Assembly (NCBI RefSeq): GCF_021184045.1 | Contig: NZ_CP073710.1 | Coordinates: forward strand, 744,001 to 808,000 | Reading direction: 5' to 3' | Length of the DNA: 64,000 nt | DNA from: Methanococcoides orientis | GTDB lineage: Archaea; Halobacteriota; Methanosarcinia; Methanosarcinales; Methanosarcinaceae | Part shown: one piece after another, positions 19,440 through 29,863 of the stretch | Layout: every line of letters begins with the position of its first letter | Numbering within the stretch: position 1 is the stretch's first letter | Made by a program: the position numbers and the translations under genes | Notes under the pieces: model-generated | Told to the model about the DNA's origin: nothing | The model's input: the letters and a program-made list of their open reading frames with translations, nothing else | Database searches by the model: none

Positions 19440-21137
19440 TTAATTGGATATGCTTTCAGGATCAATTGGCATAGTAAATCCAAATGTACTTCCTTTTCCA
19501 ACTTCACTTTCGACCAAAACCTCGCCACCATGTAGTTCTACGATCTTTTTGACTAAAGTAAGCCCTAGCCCGGTTCCATGTTGTTCTCTTGTCTCAAAAT
19601 TACTAACTTGTTTAAATGGTTGGAATAATTCTTTCATGTTTTCTTCAGATATTCCAATACCAGTATCAATAACATCAATTTGTATCATGTTGTTCATGGG
19701 ACGAGTTTTGATAGTAATCGTGCCTTTTTCTGGTGTAAACTTTAGAGCATTGCTTACAAAATTGTAGAGTATTTGTTTAAATTTCATCTTATCCGCTTTT
19801 ATTGTGACGATATCAGGGTTGACATTTGTCCGAATATCAATATTTTTACTTAATGTTAAGGGCATCAATTTAGTTCTTACATCATCAATAATATCGGGTA
19901 TAGAAACTTCTTCAATATAAAGTTCCATCTTAGAGGCTTCAATTTTAGAAAGATCAAGTTCATCGTTTATGAGAGCCAAAAGATGGGTTCCACTTTCTAA
20001 AATATTCTGAACATAACTTTCCTGTTCCTTATTGAGTGTTCCAAAACTTTGCATGCCAAGCAAATCTGCATATCCAATAATAACAGTTAGGGGTGTACGA
20101 ATTTCGTGACTCATGGTGGATATAAATTCACTTTTGGCACGGGCGGTAGCTTCAGCTTTTGCTTTCTCTACAAGTAAAAATTCATTTATTTTACGTTCGG
20201 TAATGTCTCGTGAGATGCCAAGAATGGCCTTTTTCCCCATATAATCAATAAGTCGAATATTAACCTCAACCGGAATAGTAGAACCATCCTTTCGATTATG
20301 AACTGTTTCGAAGAAGGCATGGCCATGCTGAAGCAACTGATTGATTCGAGCCTCTACCTGTGCTACATCATCAATAGAATCTATATCCTGTGGGTTCATA
20401 TGAAGAAGTTCACTTCGGGTGTATTCCAGTTGATCGCAAGCCACCTGATTTACTTCCAGGAATTGACCATTAAGGTCAGTTACATAAATTGCATCATTGG
20501 CATTTTCAAATAGAGTTCTGAATTTGTTTTCAGATCCCTTAAGTTCCTCATAAGTTATTGTCAAGTCTTCGTAGGCCTTTTGCAATTTAGCAGTGCGCTC
20601 TGTAACTATTTGTTGGAGATGGTTGCTTTGATCTTGTAATCTTTCTACAAGCTGTTCGCGTTTGGATAATTGGAGAACAACATGCAGATCTGTTTCAACT
20701 GCTTCCTTGAATTCAAATATTAATTCTGAATAAGATGTAGCCTTTGGATTGTCCTTAGTATCTAACACACAGATCGTACCAAATATTTCACCGTCGGGCC
20801 ACTCGATTGGAAAACCAAGATAATAGATCATCCCTAGTTCAATATCCGGATTGTGATTCCATTCAGTATCCTTTAAAGCGTCAGTAACCAAAAGTTGTCT
20901 GCGCTGCTTCATAACAGTTTCACAATAAAGTCCAGTATTGAGGTCTGCTCTTTCCCCTTTCTCATATGGATTATCCTCCGTTGCACTCGATAGAAATACC
21001 TCTATTTGCGGAGGATCAACTTTCATGATCAATCCTGCAGGTACACTGATGACCTTAGCCATTTGGTCTACGATTCGTTGCCACTTAACAACGATCTCAT
21101 CTGGAATTTCAGGTTTTTTAGTGTTATACTTTCTCAT
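19440..21137 (-). CDS. Soluble GAF-PAS sensor histidine kinase
   Basis: 565 aa, no membrane segment, so a cytosolic sensor. Order: GAF domain (about residues 20-165, with LGFPIEWPDGEIFGTICVLD), coiled coil (165-205), PAS (210-315, FRTLFENANDAIYVTDLNGQ and the ISRDITERK end), HisKA dimer helix with the phospho-acceptor His in FISTMSHEIRTPLTVIIGYA (about 340), and HATPase_c with N box NFVSNALKF, G1 DTGIGIS and G2 GTGLGLTLVKKIVELHGG. No response regulator is adjacent, so it is an orphan. Single-PAS soluble kinases of this type are abundant in Methanosarcinaceae. The ligand is unknown. Confidence 0.93.
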   Translation of the reverse strand: MRKYNTKKPEIPDEIVVKWQRIVDQMAKVISVPAGLIMKVDPPQIEVFLSSATEDNPYEKGERADLNTGLYCETVMKQRRQLLVTDALKDTEWNHNPDIELGMIYYLGFPIEWPDGEIFGTICVLDTKDNPKATSYSELIFEFKEAVETDLHVVLQLSKREQLVERLQDQSNHLQQIVTERTAKLQKAYEDLTITYEELKGSENKFRTLFENANDAIYVTDLNGQFLEVNQVACDQLEYTRSELLHMNPQDIDSIDDVAQVEARINQLLQHGHAFFETVHNRKDGSTIPVEVNIRLIDYMGKKAILGISRDITERKINEFLLVEKAKAEATARAKSEFISTMSHEIRTPLTVIIGYADLLGMQSFGTLNKEQESYVQNILESGTHLLALINDELDLSKIEASKMELYIEEVSIPDIIDDVRTKLMPLTLSKNIDIRTNVNPDIVTIKADKMKFKQILYNFVSNALKFTPEKGTITIKTRPMNNMIQIDVIDTGIGISEENMKELFQPFKQVSNFETREQHGTGLGLTLVKKIVELHGGEVLVESEVGKGSTFGFTMPIDPESISN

Positions 21138-21444
21138 AATTTCCCAATTTTGATTTGCAGCCGTTAATTCTCTTCATTATAAATGGTCTTGCCAAGTATC
21201 CAAATGAGATCGATACGATGCAAGGCCTTTCGTCACTACAAAGTCTCAGTCGTAGGAATTGTCATATAAGAGTATTTCCTCAAGCACTCTTTGATCTTTT
21301 AGTTTCCCCACGATATAAGATCCGCTTGTTTGAATGCAGTTTTGTAAAAAGTAAATTGTTACTTTTAAGTATATATACCTAAGCCATTGTATTTTCAAAC
21401 AGCATATATATTTCCAGTAGGAGCAATGTATATTATATTTTATT

Positions 21445-21705
21445 TTAAACTATATTGCAAAATATGTACTTTTTCACAAGATTGTCCCATGAGTTCCAGT
21501 CTTCCACTACGGTGATCTCAGATTCTCCCATAACGTTAATTTGTTCAACTTCGTATGCCGAAACCACACCTGTAACTTTGTATGTAGCAGAAGTACAGGA
21601 AACTGGTACATGGGGGACAACGTTGTAACCAGTTCGATCACGACCGTAAACACTATTAAACGTGAAATCAATTGTTGACTGGGGTAAGAGCGTGAGGACT
21701 AGTTG
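21445..21705 (-). pseudogene. 3' remnant of a gene cut by the inverted-repeat element
   Basis: An 86-codon open frame, without a usable start, ends at TAA. It reads like a beta-rich extracellular domain (YGRDRTGYNVVPHVPVS, VSAYEVEQINVMGESEITVV, ending EDWNSWDNLVKKY). Its upstream end runs straight into the 99-bp inverted repeat at 21681-21779 and no continuation is seen beyond it. Most likely the element inserted into or recombined within a now-decayed gene. I do not recognise the family. Confidence 0.45.
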
Positions 21706-21779
21706 TTAATCTAAATTAACTTTGATTTTGACAACCTGCCCCTAAAACACGGGTACCTCATAGGCAACGCTCTTACCCC
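21681..21779. repeat. 99-bp element with perfect 13-bp terminal inverted repeats
   Basis: GGGGTAAGAGCGT at 21681-21693 is inverted at 21767-21779 (ACGCTCTTACCCC). Inside are a second palindrome (GTTAAT-CTAA-ATTAAC, 21705-21720) and a GC-richer half with CCTAAAACACGGG. No transposase is nearby. It could be a miniature inverted-repeat element, a solo transposon end or a structured RNA. The rest of the 802-nt gap 21138-21939 contains the remnant above and no other gene. Confidence 0.55.
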
Positions 21780-21939
21780 TCACCTTATTACAACCCTTTT
21801 CTCTTCTAAACTCCAAGATAATTCTGAGCTACCATTTTCCCGACTTTTATTCAGTAGTTGCAACACTCCACTCACGGAAATATGGGTAAAAAATTTGAAT
21901 GAGATATTTTTTGGGAAAACTTAGAGTAAGGGCATAAGA

Positions 21940-23298
21940 TCACCTTCGATCTATTACTCTTTTGGCTCTTCCTGTTAATTTATATAATTCAAGCTCATCT
22001 GCGCCGGTTAATTTAATATTAACATCAAGATGGCCTTCATCATAAAGAGCCTTAGTACCAGTTACAGGATTAAGGAAACCTCTGAGGAAATTTTCTTCGA
22101 TAACAGACCTGTCGCATTTTTCTTTATCAATGCATTCTAGACTGACCTTTAGAATGGAAGTTCCATCCTCGTCCTCATAAAGGAAAGCTTCATACTCTCC
22201 AGTCAGGTAGTCCATGTTCTCCCTCTGAAAGACACCTCTTTCAACATCCACACGGTTGAAAGGTGAACCCGAGACCCAATTGGTTTCAGCTTCACGTTCA
22301 GGAGTTAAGATCTTCATGTGAGTTCTTCCACATGCACACTTTTCCCTTGACTTAACCACTGTTGTGTCTTCGGTGTCATAATTGATCAGTAGACTGCCAC
22401 ACTTTTCACCGGGGCTCAGCAGTGTCGTGAGTACTATCCTGCCACATTCGCCATCTTTAAGGAATTCCTTCCGGTAAGGGTCATAGATGTCAAGGTGGAC
22501 AAGGTCTTCCGGAACATGAAGTCCACTTTGTTCCGTGCATTCTCCGCACATCGTTCCTTCAGTACTTCCATACGTATTGTACACAGGACAGCCCCATAAT
22601 TCCTCCAGATAGCTCCTGCTCTCCTCAGCAAAGCTCTCTCCTCCTACGACCAGCTTTTTGATGCTAGTCTCCCCTGGATCCAATCCTTCATCTTTTAGCC
22701 TGCTTGCAAGCCTTAAAAGCTTGAATACGCTGGCTACTATCCCTGTGGGTTGATAGCTTTCAAGGACGCGTGTTGGAAAAGTACATTTTCCTTCCGGTAT
22801 CACTGCCATGCCGATATTACGTGCAGAAAGTGTCATGGTGTTGGCACCGACATTCATTCCGTAGGATGCACACATTATCGTACGATCTCCTTTTCCGAAT
22901 CCCTGGGATGTGAAACTACGGCTGTATTTCTCCGCAAAACGTAACCAGTCATCCCATGTAAGGAAGAATGCCTTAGGGGTTCCACTTGTGCCGCTGGTCT
23001 CATGGATAGTAAAAACATCATCCCAGTTGGTACTCATAAAATTAAAATCATTGGTCTTTGGAGGCTGGTTATTCCTGATCAGCTTGCCTGATACTAGCGG
23101 CATTTCCAGAAGGTCTTCATGATCCCGGATGCTTGAAGGCGAGACATCATTGCTTTCAAACCATTTTCTGTAAAAGGAAGAATGCTTTACAGCATAGTCT
23201 ATAGTGTATCTTAACTTCTCTTCTACCAGGGCATCAAGGTCGCCCCGATCCATGGTCTCGATCTCTTCATTGTAGTACTCCCCACTCAAATTGTTCAC
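21940..23298 (-). CDS. PaaK/coenzyme F390 synthetase-like adenylate-forming ligase
   Basis: 452 aa. Phenylacetate-CoA ligase family: HETSGTSGTPKAFFLTWDDW is the ATP-binding P-loop motif (about residue 115), VVGGESFAEESRSYLEE and YNTYGSTEGTMCGEC the acceptor region. In methanogens close relatives adenylate coenzyme F420 to F390, so several Methanosarcina paralogues are named F390 synthetase; others are uncharacterised. A Cys cluster (KCACGRTH) near residue 345 is typical of this methanogen group. The gene precedes nothing obviously linked; UbiB lies 48 nt upstream on the same strand. The substrate cannot be told from sequence. Confidence 0.8.
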   Translation of the reverse strand: MNNLSGEYYNEEIETMDRGDLDALVEEKLRYTIDYAVKHSSFYRKWFESNDVSPSSIRDHEDLLEMPLVSGKLIRNNQPPKTNDFNFMSTNWDDVFTIHETSGTSGTPKAFFLTWDDWLRFAEKYSRSFTSQGFGKGDRTIMCASYGMNVGANTMTLSARNIGMAVIPEGKCTFPTRVLESYQPTGIVASVFKLLRLASRLKDEGLDPGETSIKKLVVGGESFAEESRSYLEELWGCPVYNTYGSTEGTMCGECTEQSGLHVPEDLVHLDIYDPYRKEFLKDGECGRIVLTTLLSPGEKCGSLLINYDTEDTTVVKSREKCACGRTHMKILTPEREAETNWVSGSPFNRVDVERGVFQRENMDYLTGEYEAFLYEDEDGTSILKVSLECIDKEKCDRSVIEENFLRGFLNPVTGTKALYDEGHLDVNIKLTGADELELYKLTGRAKRVIDRR

Positions 23299-23346
23299 CC
23301 CTTAGTTTCAATGATCAAATATTGGTATTGTTTTGGTTGTTTGGTG

Positions 23347-24972
23347 TTACTGGTTTCTCAGGAACAACACTCCGAACATGAAGATAGCTACAACAAATCC
23401 TGCTATTCCAAGAGTTGCAAGGCTACCCTCAGATTGTGATGCCAGATAAGCCGAAGCTACAAGTATAATCGACAGGAATACATACTTTGCAAGAGCATCG
23501 ATCATTCGGTCATGCTTGATCTCACGGGTCTTTTCTTCCAGTTTCTCTATACGATATCCTCTTATCGTCTCAATAACATCATTCACACCCTGTGGCAGGT
23601 TTTTGAATATTTCCAGGTACCTGTCGCCTTCAAGCAGGAAGTATTCGCCTGCTCTGAATGGGGAATACCTTTTAGTCATGACAATGAAGATCAGTCTCTT
23701 GGCATCCTCAATGATATTGAACCTGGGATCAAGCTCCAGACAAACGCCTTCAACGATCAGAAGAGAACGTTCAAGTGTGGAGAAATCACTTGGAAGGGAT
23801 AAATTGTATTTAAGTGCAAGATTCGCATAACTGTCGTTCTGCCGTTCTCCTAAAGCAAAGTTCTGTATCGATATGAGCGTATCGAGGTCTACCTTGAACT
23901 TATGTACATTGATCTCTTCCTTATTGATGTCAGCGATCTTTAGGAAAGCATCAAAAGCAATGTCAACGTTCTTCTTGTAGATCCCATAGAAAAGGTTCAG
24001 CATGTTCCTGCGAAGTTCGGAATCAATTAGTCCAACAGCCCCGAAATCGATGAAAGCGATCCCGTCATCACGAAGGAGAATGTTTCCGGAATGAGGGTCT
24101 GCATGGTAGAAACCATGCAGATAGACCTGGTTCAGATAACTGGAACTGATGATGTGTGCATATTTTGATCTCGTTTTCTGGTCTGTTGTTTCAAGGTCCT
24201 TTACAAGGATGCCTTCCATATAGTCCATTACAAGAATGCTTTCGGTACAATACTCATCGTGTACTGCGGGTATATGGACATCATGGGATTCTGCGAATAA
24301 TTCCTCGAATCTCTTGATGTTGCGAGCCTCGTTCAAAAGGTCTACTTCTTTGTTCAGCATATCCTGGAATTCATCAAGAAAATCATCAATATCGATATTG
24401 TCTCCAAAACCACCCATTTTCTTCATAAGTGGTTTGAGGTCATTGATGATGGCAAGGTCAACATTGATCTGGTCTATAAGCCCAGGTTTTGCGATCTTGA
24501 CAGCCACCTTTTTGCCATCGATCCTTGCTTCATAGACCTGTGCTATGGATGCACTGGCAATAGGTTTTCTTTTAAAATCATCAAAATTCGAAAGGAATTC
24601 AGAAACGACTGTTGAAGCGTCTGCTTCTGCTATGGAACAACTGGCACGGAATCCCTCAAGGGACTCAGCCATCTCTTCCAGTTCAAGAGGACGGACCTTG
24701 TTCTGAAGCTGTGAAAGCTCTCTGGTATAATCCAGGGGGAGAAGATCAGGACGCTTACTCATAATCTGGCCTAGTTTGATGAACGTCACACCAAGGTCTT
24801 CAAATGCAAGCCTGAGCTTTCTTGCATTCTTTTGCATCTCAACATCAATATAACAGGTTCCCTTTTTGTTGGAAACATAGTTCTGTTGTATGTCTTTATA
24901 AAGAAGGCTGAACAGGTTGTATTTAAAAAATACCTTTGTAATGGAGATATATCGCCGTGTCTTCTTGAACAT
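23347..24972 (-). CDS. UbiB/ABC1/AarF-family atypical kinase, membrane-anchored
   Basis: 541 aa. The family's KxGQ motif (FIKLGQIMSKRPDLLP, about residue 65), nucleotide-binding Lys in VAVKIAKPG, catalytic HADPHSGNILL and metal-binding DFG in IDFGAVGL are all present. Two hydrophobic segments close the C-terminus (about 495-535), a common membrane anchor for UbiB proteins. UbiB-family proteins are ATPases that support isoprenoid-quinone and lipid homeostasis; in Methanosarcinaceae the natural partner is methanophenazine, but that is inference. It shares direction and a 48-nt gap with the ligase downstream. Confidence 0.9.
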   Translation of the reverse strand: MFKKTRRYISITKVFFKYNLFSLLYKDIQQNYVSNKKGTCYIDVEMQKNARKLRLAFEDLGVTFIKLGQIMSKRPDLLPLDYTRELSQLQNKVRPLELEEMAESLEGFRASCSIAEADASTVVSEFLSNFDDFKRKPIASASIAQVYEARIDGKKVAVKIAKPGLIDQINVDLAIINDLKPLMKKMGGFGDNIDIDDFLDEFQDMLNKEVDLLNEARNIKRFEELFAESHDVHIPAVHDEYCTESILVMDYMEGILVKDLETTDQKTRSKYAHIISSSYLNQVYLHGFYHADPHSGNILLRDDGIAFIDFGAVGLIDSELRRNMLNLFYGIYKKNVDIAFDAFLKIADINKEEINVHKFKVDLDTLISIQNFALGERQNDSYANLALKYNLSLPSDFSTLERSLLIVEGVCLELDPRFNIIEDAKRLIFIVMTKRYSPFRAGEYFLLEGDRYLEIFKNLPQGVNDVIETIRGYRIEKLEEKTREIKHDRMIDALAKYVFLSIILVASAYLASQSEGSLATLGIAGFVVAIFMFGVLFLRNQ

Positions 24973-25255
24973 TAATAGAATGTATGTTTAGTTATAGTAA
25001 ATAAATAGAGGGGGAATAAGTTCAGAGATGATGTCTTTCACACCCTGATTTTTTGCATAGTATTTTGCTATATGTGTTTGGAACTGACAACTACCTATAA
25101 AACATACGCAAAGCTTAAATACAATTGTTATTTTTAGCATGCCCCTTTTAAAAATGCCTTCTGGATTTGATTTTATGAATATAATGAGTTAACCTTAAGT
25201 AATATAACAAAGGAAGTACGCTGCATATTACCTAGATGCAATTTGGAGAGCAATC

Positions 25256-26482
25256 ATGTTTGATTCAGGAACTACGGCTTTTATGATAGTTGCGACCAGT
25301 CTTGTTATGTTAATGACACCAGGACTGGCGTTTTTTTATGGTGGACTTGCAAATAAGAAAAATATAGTTGGTATAATGATGCAAACGTTTGTATCATTAG
25401 GAATAACAAGTATCCTATGGTTATGCGTAGGCTATTCTTTGTGTTTCAGTGGTGACGGGGCTATTTTGGGAAATCTTGACAAAGCATTTTTGCAGGGAGT
25501 TGCAGCAGATTCAGTATTTTCAGGAAATGCAAAGATCCCTGAACTGGTATTCATTTCTTACCAGATGATGTTCGCGATCATAACTCCGGTACTTATCACC
25601 GGCGCATTTGTCAACCGAGTGACCTTCAAGGCATTCCTGATCTTCCTTGTCCTCTGGCAGTTCCTTGTCTACTATCCATTTGTTCACATGGTATGGGGAG
25701 GTGGCTTTTTGGCTTCCGTGGGCGTTCTTGACTTTGCAGGAGGTATACCGGTGCATGCAATAGCAGGATTCGGTGCTTTGGGTGCCGTCTTTTATGTAGG
25801 TGCAAGGAGAGAAAAAGATGAAAAACCTCATAGCATTCCCTTAATAGCCATTGGAGCAGGTATTCTCTGGTTTGGATGGTATGGATTCAATGCAGGAAGC
25901 GAGCTTAACCTTGACCAGTTTACCGCATTGGCACTGATAAATACCGACATTTCAGCTTCTTTCGCAGCAATTTCATGGCTCATGATCGAATGGGCAAGAG
26001 AAGGAAAACCAAAATTTGTAGGCTTATTGACAGGTGCTCTTGCCGGACTTGTGATAATAACACCTGCAGCAGCATATGTTTCCATGACAACAGCTGCTCT
26101 TTATGGTATTGTAGGAGGAACAGCATGTTACTTTGCCATCCAGTTCAAGAATAAGATGGAATGGGATGATGCACTGGATGTATGGGGACTCCATGGAGTA
26201 GGTGGAGTGCTGGGAATGATCATGCTGGGTATTTTTAGTTCATCAGCAGTTAATCCGGCTGCAACAGACGGCCTGTTCTTTGGAGGAGAGATCATGTTCT
26301 TCATAACAGAAGTAGGTGCAGTCGTTGGAGCATCGGTCTATGCATTCATATTCACTTACGGAATGCTGAGAATAATTGAATTTGTAACACCCGTGAAGGT
26401 TTCAGAAGAATTTGAAATTAAAGGATTGGATGAAATGATCCATGGGGAAATAGCATACGACTATGATCTGTCATTTGACTGA
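25256..26482 (+). CDS. amt: Ammonium transporter
   Basis: 408 aa with eleven membrane segments expected for Amt. Family motifs: FYGGLANKKNIVGIMMQ (about residue 27), HMVWGGGFLASVGVLDFAGG with the periplasmic gate region, the first pore His in GGIPVHAIAGFGAL (about 167) and the second in DVWGLHGVGGVLGMIMLG (about 320). The start has GGAG 8 nt upstream. Unusually no glnK follows; the next gene on this strand is far away. The cytosolic tail (EFEIKGLDEMIHGEIAYDYD) ends with the EIKGLD..xHGE-A-Y motif that binds GlnK, so a GlnK must be encoded elsewhere. Confidence 0.97.
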   Translation: MFDSGTTAFMIVATSLVMLMTPGLAFFYGGLANKKNIVGIMMQTFVSLGITSILWLCVGYSLCFSGDGAILGNLDKAFLQGVAADSVFSGNAKIPELVFISYQMMFAIITPVLITGAFVNRVTFKAFLIFLVLWQFLVYYPFVHMVWGGGFLASVGVLDFAGGIPVHAIAGFGALGAVFYVGARREKDEKPHSIPLIAIGAGILWFGWYGFNAGSELNLDQFTALALINTDISASFAAISWLMIEWAREGKPKFVGLLTGALAGLVIITPAAAYVSMTTAALYGIVGGTACYFAIQFKNKMEWDDALDVWGLHGVGGVLGMIMLGIFSSSAVNPAATDGLFFGGEIMFFITEVGAVVGASVYAFIFTYGMLRIIEFVTPVKVSEEFEIKGLDEMIHGEIAYDYDLSFD

Positions 26483-26514
26483 TCGATTTAAAAGATGAAT
26501 AAATGAGAATAATT

Positions 26515-26531
26515 CTCCTGCTTTGCAGGAG
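26515..26531 (+). terminator. Terminator of amt
   Basis: Perfect 7-bp stem CTCCTGC/GCAGGAG with a TTT loop 33 nt after the amt stop, followed by a T-run at 26540-26545. Confidence 0.7.
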
Positions 26532-26737
26532 GCTCCATTCTTTTTTATTAGAGAATAATTAGATGATCATTTGATAATTATTAGATGATTCAGGAAATTA
26601 TCAGATTATCGATCTGTCCTTTCCTTAGAATCCACATACGCTCAATCTCTTCAGGGATGGACGCTCATAAATAAAAACAGCTTTGAGGGCACTATATCAT
26701 CGAAGCCTTTAATGGCCGTAGTCCAGCGGATCTGCAT

Positions 26738-26914
26738 TCATTGGCCTTTGTCTTTAACCCGGAGGTAGATGAAAGTAACAACTCCTGCAATTGTACCGGC
26801 AGGAAGTCCTACGAAAACAGAAAAGAAGATCATTTCCTGAAGCAGAGCTGTTATAGCAACAGTTACTATAGCAAATACGGTGAAAGCTATTAAAAAATGA
26901 AGTATTCTTATCAT
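26738..26914 (-). CDS. Small two-helix membrane protein
   Basis: 58 aa, ATG to TGA. Two hydrophobic segments (LHFLIAFTVFAIVTVAITAL, then FFSVFVGLPAGTIAGVVTFI) joined by a short QEM turn, with a basic tail (YLRVKDKGQ). The regular segment lengths, the positive-inside tail and Pro-Ala-Gly in the second helix make it look like a real gene and not chance. No known family; it lies downstream of amt on the other strand and 47 nt after nothing else. Function unknown. The ribosome binding site is weak. Confidence 0.6.
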   Translation of the reverse strand: MIRILHFLIAFTVFAIVTVAITALLQEMIFFSVFVGLPAGTIAGVVTFIYLRVKDKGQ

Positions 26915-26961
26915 GGTCGCCAGATCGTTAAAATGTAAGTAGCCGGAAGTTAACCGGCAAC

Positions 26962-28389
26962 TTATTTAACGTTTTCTCTTGACCACTTTGCACCGGCTTC
27001 AAGAATATTCAGGTTCATCGGGATAAGCTTTGGTTTGCTTGCAAAAGTATCCTCGATCGCTTCCTTGAACACCTTTTCCGGAAGGCGTGTATCTCCCTGT
27101 GCCATGAGTACACCGAGCATGACGGTATTTGCAGCTTTCACTGAACCGGCATCCTTTGCTATCTGCATGGAAGGTACAGCAATTGCTCTCACTCCTTCAG
27201 GAGTATCGAAATCACCAATGGTATCATCATAGAGGATGAGACCTCCCTTCTTGACATCATTTGCAAATTTCTCAAGGGATGGTTGGTTAAGTGCTACAAG
27301 CACATCTGACTCGTAAACAACAGGTGAACCAATGGATTCTCCTGAAATAACAACTGAACAGTTGGAAGTTCCACCACGCTGTTCCGGTCCGTATGATGGA
27401 TACCAGGAAGCATAGCGCTGGTCACGACATCCTGCACGTGCAAGTGTAAGTCCCATGCTTAAGACACCCTGACCACCAAAACCGGCGATCTTAACAAGTG
27501 CCTGTCCAAACTCAGGATCAGGTACAGAATCAGGGGCTGCACTGCTCTCAAGACTGTAGAGGTCATCGATTCCCTTCTTGGAGAAATCACTATCTGAGCG
27601 CCATAGTGGTTCAGTCTCATCGAAGTTGTCCCTGAAGTTGCCGAGAGGGAATTCCTTTTCCATAAGGTCATTCACGAAATCAGTGCTCTGCTCGGAGTTC
27701 TGTCTGAGGTTGGTCGGACATGTGGAAAGCACTTCAACGAATGCGTATCCCTTCCCTTCCTTCTGAACTTCGAGTGCCTTTCTGACAGCTTTCTTTGCTT
27801 TCCTGATATGTGAGATATCAGATATTGAAACACGCTCGATAAAGACTGGGGCCTTGAGGTTGTCAAGAAGCTCGCACATGTGCATTGGGTATCCTGCAAA
27901 GCGAGGATCTCTTCCATCAGGACATGTAACGGTCTTCTCACCGATCAGTGTTGTAGGTGCCATCTGGCCACCGGTCATACCAAAGACAGTATTGTTCACG
28001 AAGAACACTGCCATCTTTTCACCACGGTTAGCTGCCTGCATGGTCTCGTTAAGACCGATGGATGCAAGGTCACCGTCACCCTGGTATGCGATCACAACAG
28101 AGTTATCCTGTGCCCTTGACATACCTGTACCTACAGCAGGTGCACGTCCGTGTGCTACCTGGAGGTTTCCGCAGTCAAAGTAGTAGTAAGCAAATACTGC
28201 ACAACCTACAGGACTGATCATTACACTTCTATCCTGGATCTCGAGCTCTTCCATAGCCTCTCCGATCAGTTTGTGTAAAATACCGTGCCCACAACCCGGA
28301 CAATAGTGTGTTGCACCTGGTGCAGCTCCACCTTTGCGTGGGAATTCCGGATAAATTCCGGATGGTCTTCCAATGATCTTTTCTGCCAT
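26962..28389 (-). CDS. 2-oxoacid:ferredoxin oxidoreductase, fused TPP (beta) and gamma subunits (VOR/KGOR type)
   Basis: 475 aa from ATG 28389, favoured because GGAGG sits 7 nt upstream; ATG 28395 is too close to that site. The first 270 residues are the thiamine-pyrophosphate subunit ([38 protein letters not shown] with the TPP/Mg motif). From about 300 the gamma domain follows ([36 protein letters not shown]). The fusion is typical of archaeal 2-ketoisovalerate-type enzymes. With the alpha subunit and ferredoxin upstream it interconverts 2-oxoacids and acyl-CoA plus CO2 using ferredoxin. The 2-oxoacid used (branched-chain or other) cannot be fixed from sequence. Confidence 0.9.
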   Translation of the reverse strand: MAEKIIGRPSGIYPEFPRKGGAAPGATHYCPGCGHGILHKLIGEAMEELEIQDRSVMISPVGCAVFAYYYFDCGNLQVAHGRAPAVGTGMSRAQDNSVVIAYQGDGDLASIGLNETMQAANRGEKMAVFFVNNTVFGMTGGQMAPTTLIGEKTVTCPDGRDPRFAGYPMHMCELLDNLKAPVFIERVSISDISHIRKAKKAVRKALEVQKEGKGYAFVEVLSTCPTNLRQNSEQSTDFVNDLMEKEFPLGNFRDNFDETEPLWRSDSDFSKKGIDDLYSLESSAAPDSVPDPEFGQALVKIAGFGGQGVLSMGLTLARAGCRDQRYASWYPSYGPEQRGGTSNCSVVISGESIGSPVVYESDVLVALNQPSLEKFANDVKKGGLILYDDTIGDFDTPEGVRAIAVPSMQIAKDAGSVKAANTVMLGVLMAQGDTRLPEKVFKEAIEDTFASKPKLIPMNLNILEAGAKWSRENVK

Positions 28390-28391
28390 GT

Positions 28392-29453
28392 TCATTCCTC
28401 CCTAGCAGCAATTTCTCTTATCTTTTCCATGACCTGGTCCATTGTGATCAGGTTTCCACCCATGCGGTTAATAAGTTCCACAGGTTTGGTACAACCGGTA
28501 GCAAGGCGTACATCATCCCTTAACTGGCCGTTGCTCATCTCTACAGAAACGAAGGTCTTATCTGCTGCATCTGCAAGTGCCTTAAGTTCGTTCTCCGGGA
28601 ATGGGAACAATGTTATCGGACGGAAAAGTCCGACATTGATTCCTTCTCTTCTTGCGATCTCTACAGCTGAACGGCAGATCCTGCTGCTGATACCATATGC
28701 TACCAGTACAATTTCTGCATCGTCCATCATATATTCCTCGTACTCGACCTCATTTTCTTTTATGGTCTCGTACTTTTCCTGAAGCTTGTAGTTAAAGTCC
28801 TCAAGCTGGTCAAAGTCCAGGAAGATAGATGATACAAGGTTCTCTCGTGTTTCCTTTGTTCCGCAAACAGCCCATGTTTCGTCAATAACAGGTTCCACAG
28901 CTTCTTCAGGGAACTGGAGAGGCTCGATCATCTGGCCAAGCACACCGTCTGCCAGTACAACAACAGGGTTGCGGTACTTTGTTGAAAGCTCGAATGCCTT
29001 TATTGTGAAATCACACATTTCCTGAACGGAGTTCGGTGCGACGACGATATTGCGGTAGTTTCCATGTCCACCACCCTTTACGACCTGTATGTAATCTCCC
29101 TGTTCAGGACCGATGTTACCAAGACCCGGACCTGCTCTCATGATGTCCACGATGACACATGGGAGTTCAGCTCCTGCAAGGTAGGATACACCTTCCTGTT
29201 TTAGACTCATACCAGGGCCGGATGAAGCGGTCATGACTCTATGGCCTGCTGATGCTGCACCATAGACCATGTTAATTGCAGCTTCTTCTGATTCTGCCTG
29301 TACGAACTTCCTTCCAAGTTTTGGGAATGTCTGGGAAGCCTCGTGCAGGATCTCACTTGCAGGTGTGATCGGATATCCGAAATAGCAGTCACAGCCTGCG
29401 TATAAAGCACCAATGACAACTGCGGAGTTGCCTTTTATTAATTGTGTAGCCAT
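28392..29453 (-). CDS. 2-oxoacid:ferredoxin oxidoreductase, alpha subunit
   Basis: 353 aa. Pyrimidine-binding and transketolase-C domains of the PFOR alpha family: [20 protein letters not shown] at the N-terminus, [19 protein letters not shown] (the Glu that activates TPP), [20 protein letters not shown], and near the end [26 protein letters not shown] site precedes the ATG. It ends overlapping the beta/gamma gene (GGAATGAACATG), so the two are coupled. Middle subunit gene of a ferredoxin-alpha-beta/gamma operon. Confidence 0.93.
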   Translation of the reverse strand: MATQLIKGNSAVVIGALYAGCDCYFGYPITPASEILHEASQTFPKLGRKFVQAESEEAAINMVYGAASAGHRVMTASSGPGMSLKQEGVSYLAGAELPCVIVDIMRAGPGLGNIGPEQGDYIQVVKGGGHGNYRNIVVAPNSVQEMCDFTIKAFELSTKYRNPVVVLADGVLGQMIEPLQFPEEAVEPVIDETWAVCGTKETRENLVSSIFLDFDQLEDFNYKLQEKYETIKENEVEYEEYMMDDAEIVLVAYGISSRICRSAVEIARREGINVGLFRPITLFPFPENELKALADAADKTFVSVEMSNGQLRDDVRLATGCTKPVELINRMGGNLITMDQVMEKIREIAAREE

Positions 29454-29477
29454 AAAATATCACCTCATTTTTTTGGC

Positions 29478-29720
29478 TTATTCTTCCTTGATCGGGATAT
29501 GCACAGCAATAGCCAGTGGCTCAGGACAGGTGTAGTAACAATTTCCGCATCCTATGCATCCTTCTCCCGTGTATTCAACATAATGGTAGCCGCGTTCGTT
29601 AATTTGTTCACTCATAAAGAGTACATCTTTAGGACATGCAGCTACGCATCTCTCACATCCTTTACATTCAATAATGTTCAGCTCAGGATATGGTTGCATC
29701 TTTTCCTTATTTTCAGCCAT
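29478..29720 (-). CDS. 2[4Fe-4S] ferredoxin subunit of the 2-oxoacid oxidoreductase
   Basis: 80 aa with two CxxCxxCxxxCP clusters: [17 protein letters not shown] (about residues 18-34) and [17 protein letters not shown] (about 56-72). It is the delta subunit that passes electrons from the TPP enzyme to free ferredoxin. First gene of the operon, 24 nt before the alpha subunit. The synthetase gene upstream is 143 nt away and on the same strand. Confidence 0.94.
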   Translation of the reverse strand: MAENKEKMQPYPELNIIECKGCERCVAACPKDVLFMSEQINERGYHYVEYTGEGCIGCGNCYYTCPEPLAIAVHIPIKEE

Positions 29721-29863
29721 AATATCAACTCAATGAACGGATAAATATGATCTCAAATGATCGATCGTACGATCATCTTAGATCAGAGTTTTTTTCAATA
29801 TTTGCCAGTAAATACATTACAGGAAACCTTTTTGACTTCCTGACATGAAGTAATTAAGGTTTA

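Noticed and set aside
21681-21779. TnpB/IS605 right end with a guide RNA
   Set aside because: Perfect terminal inverted repeats are not an IS605 feature and no TnpB remnant lies beside it.
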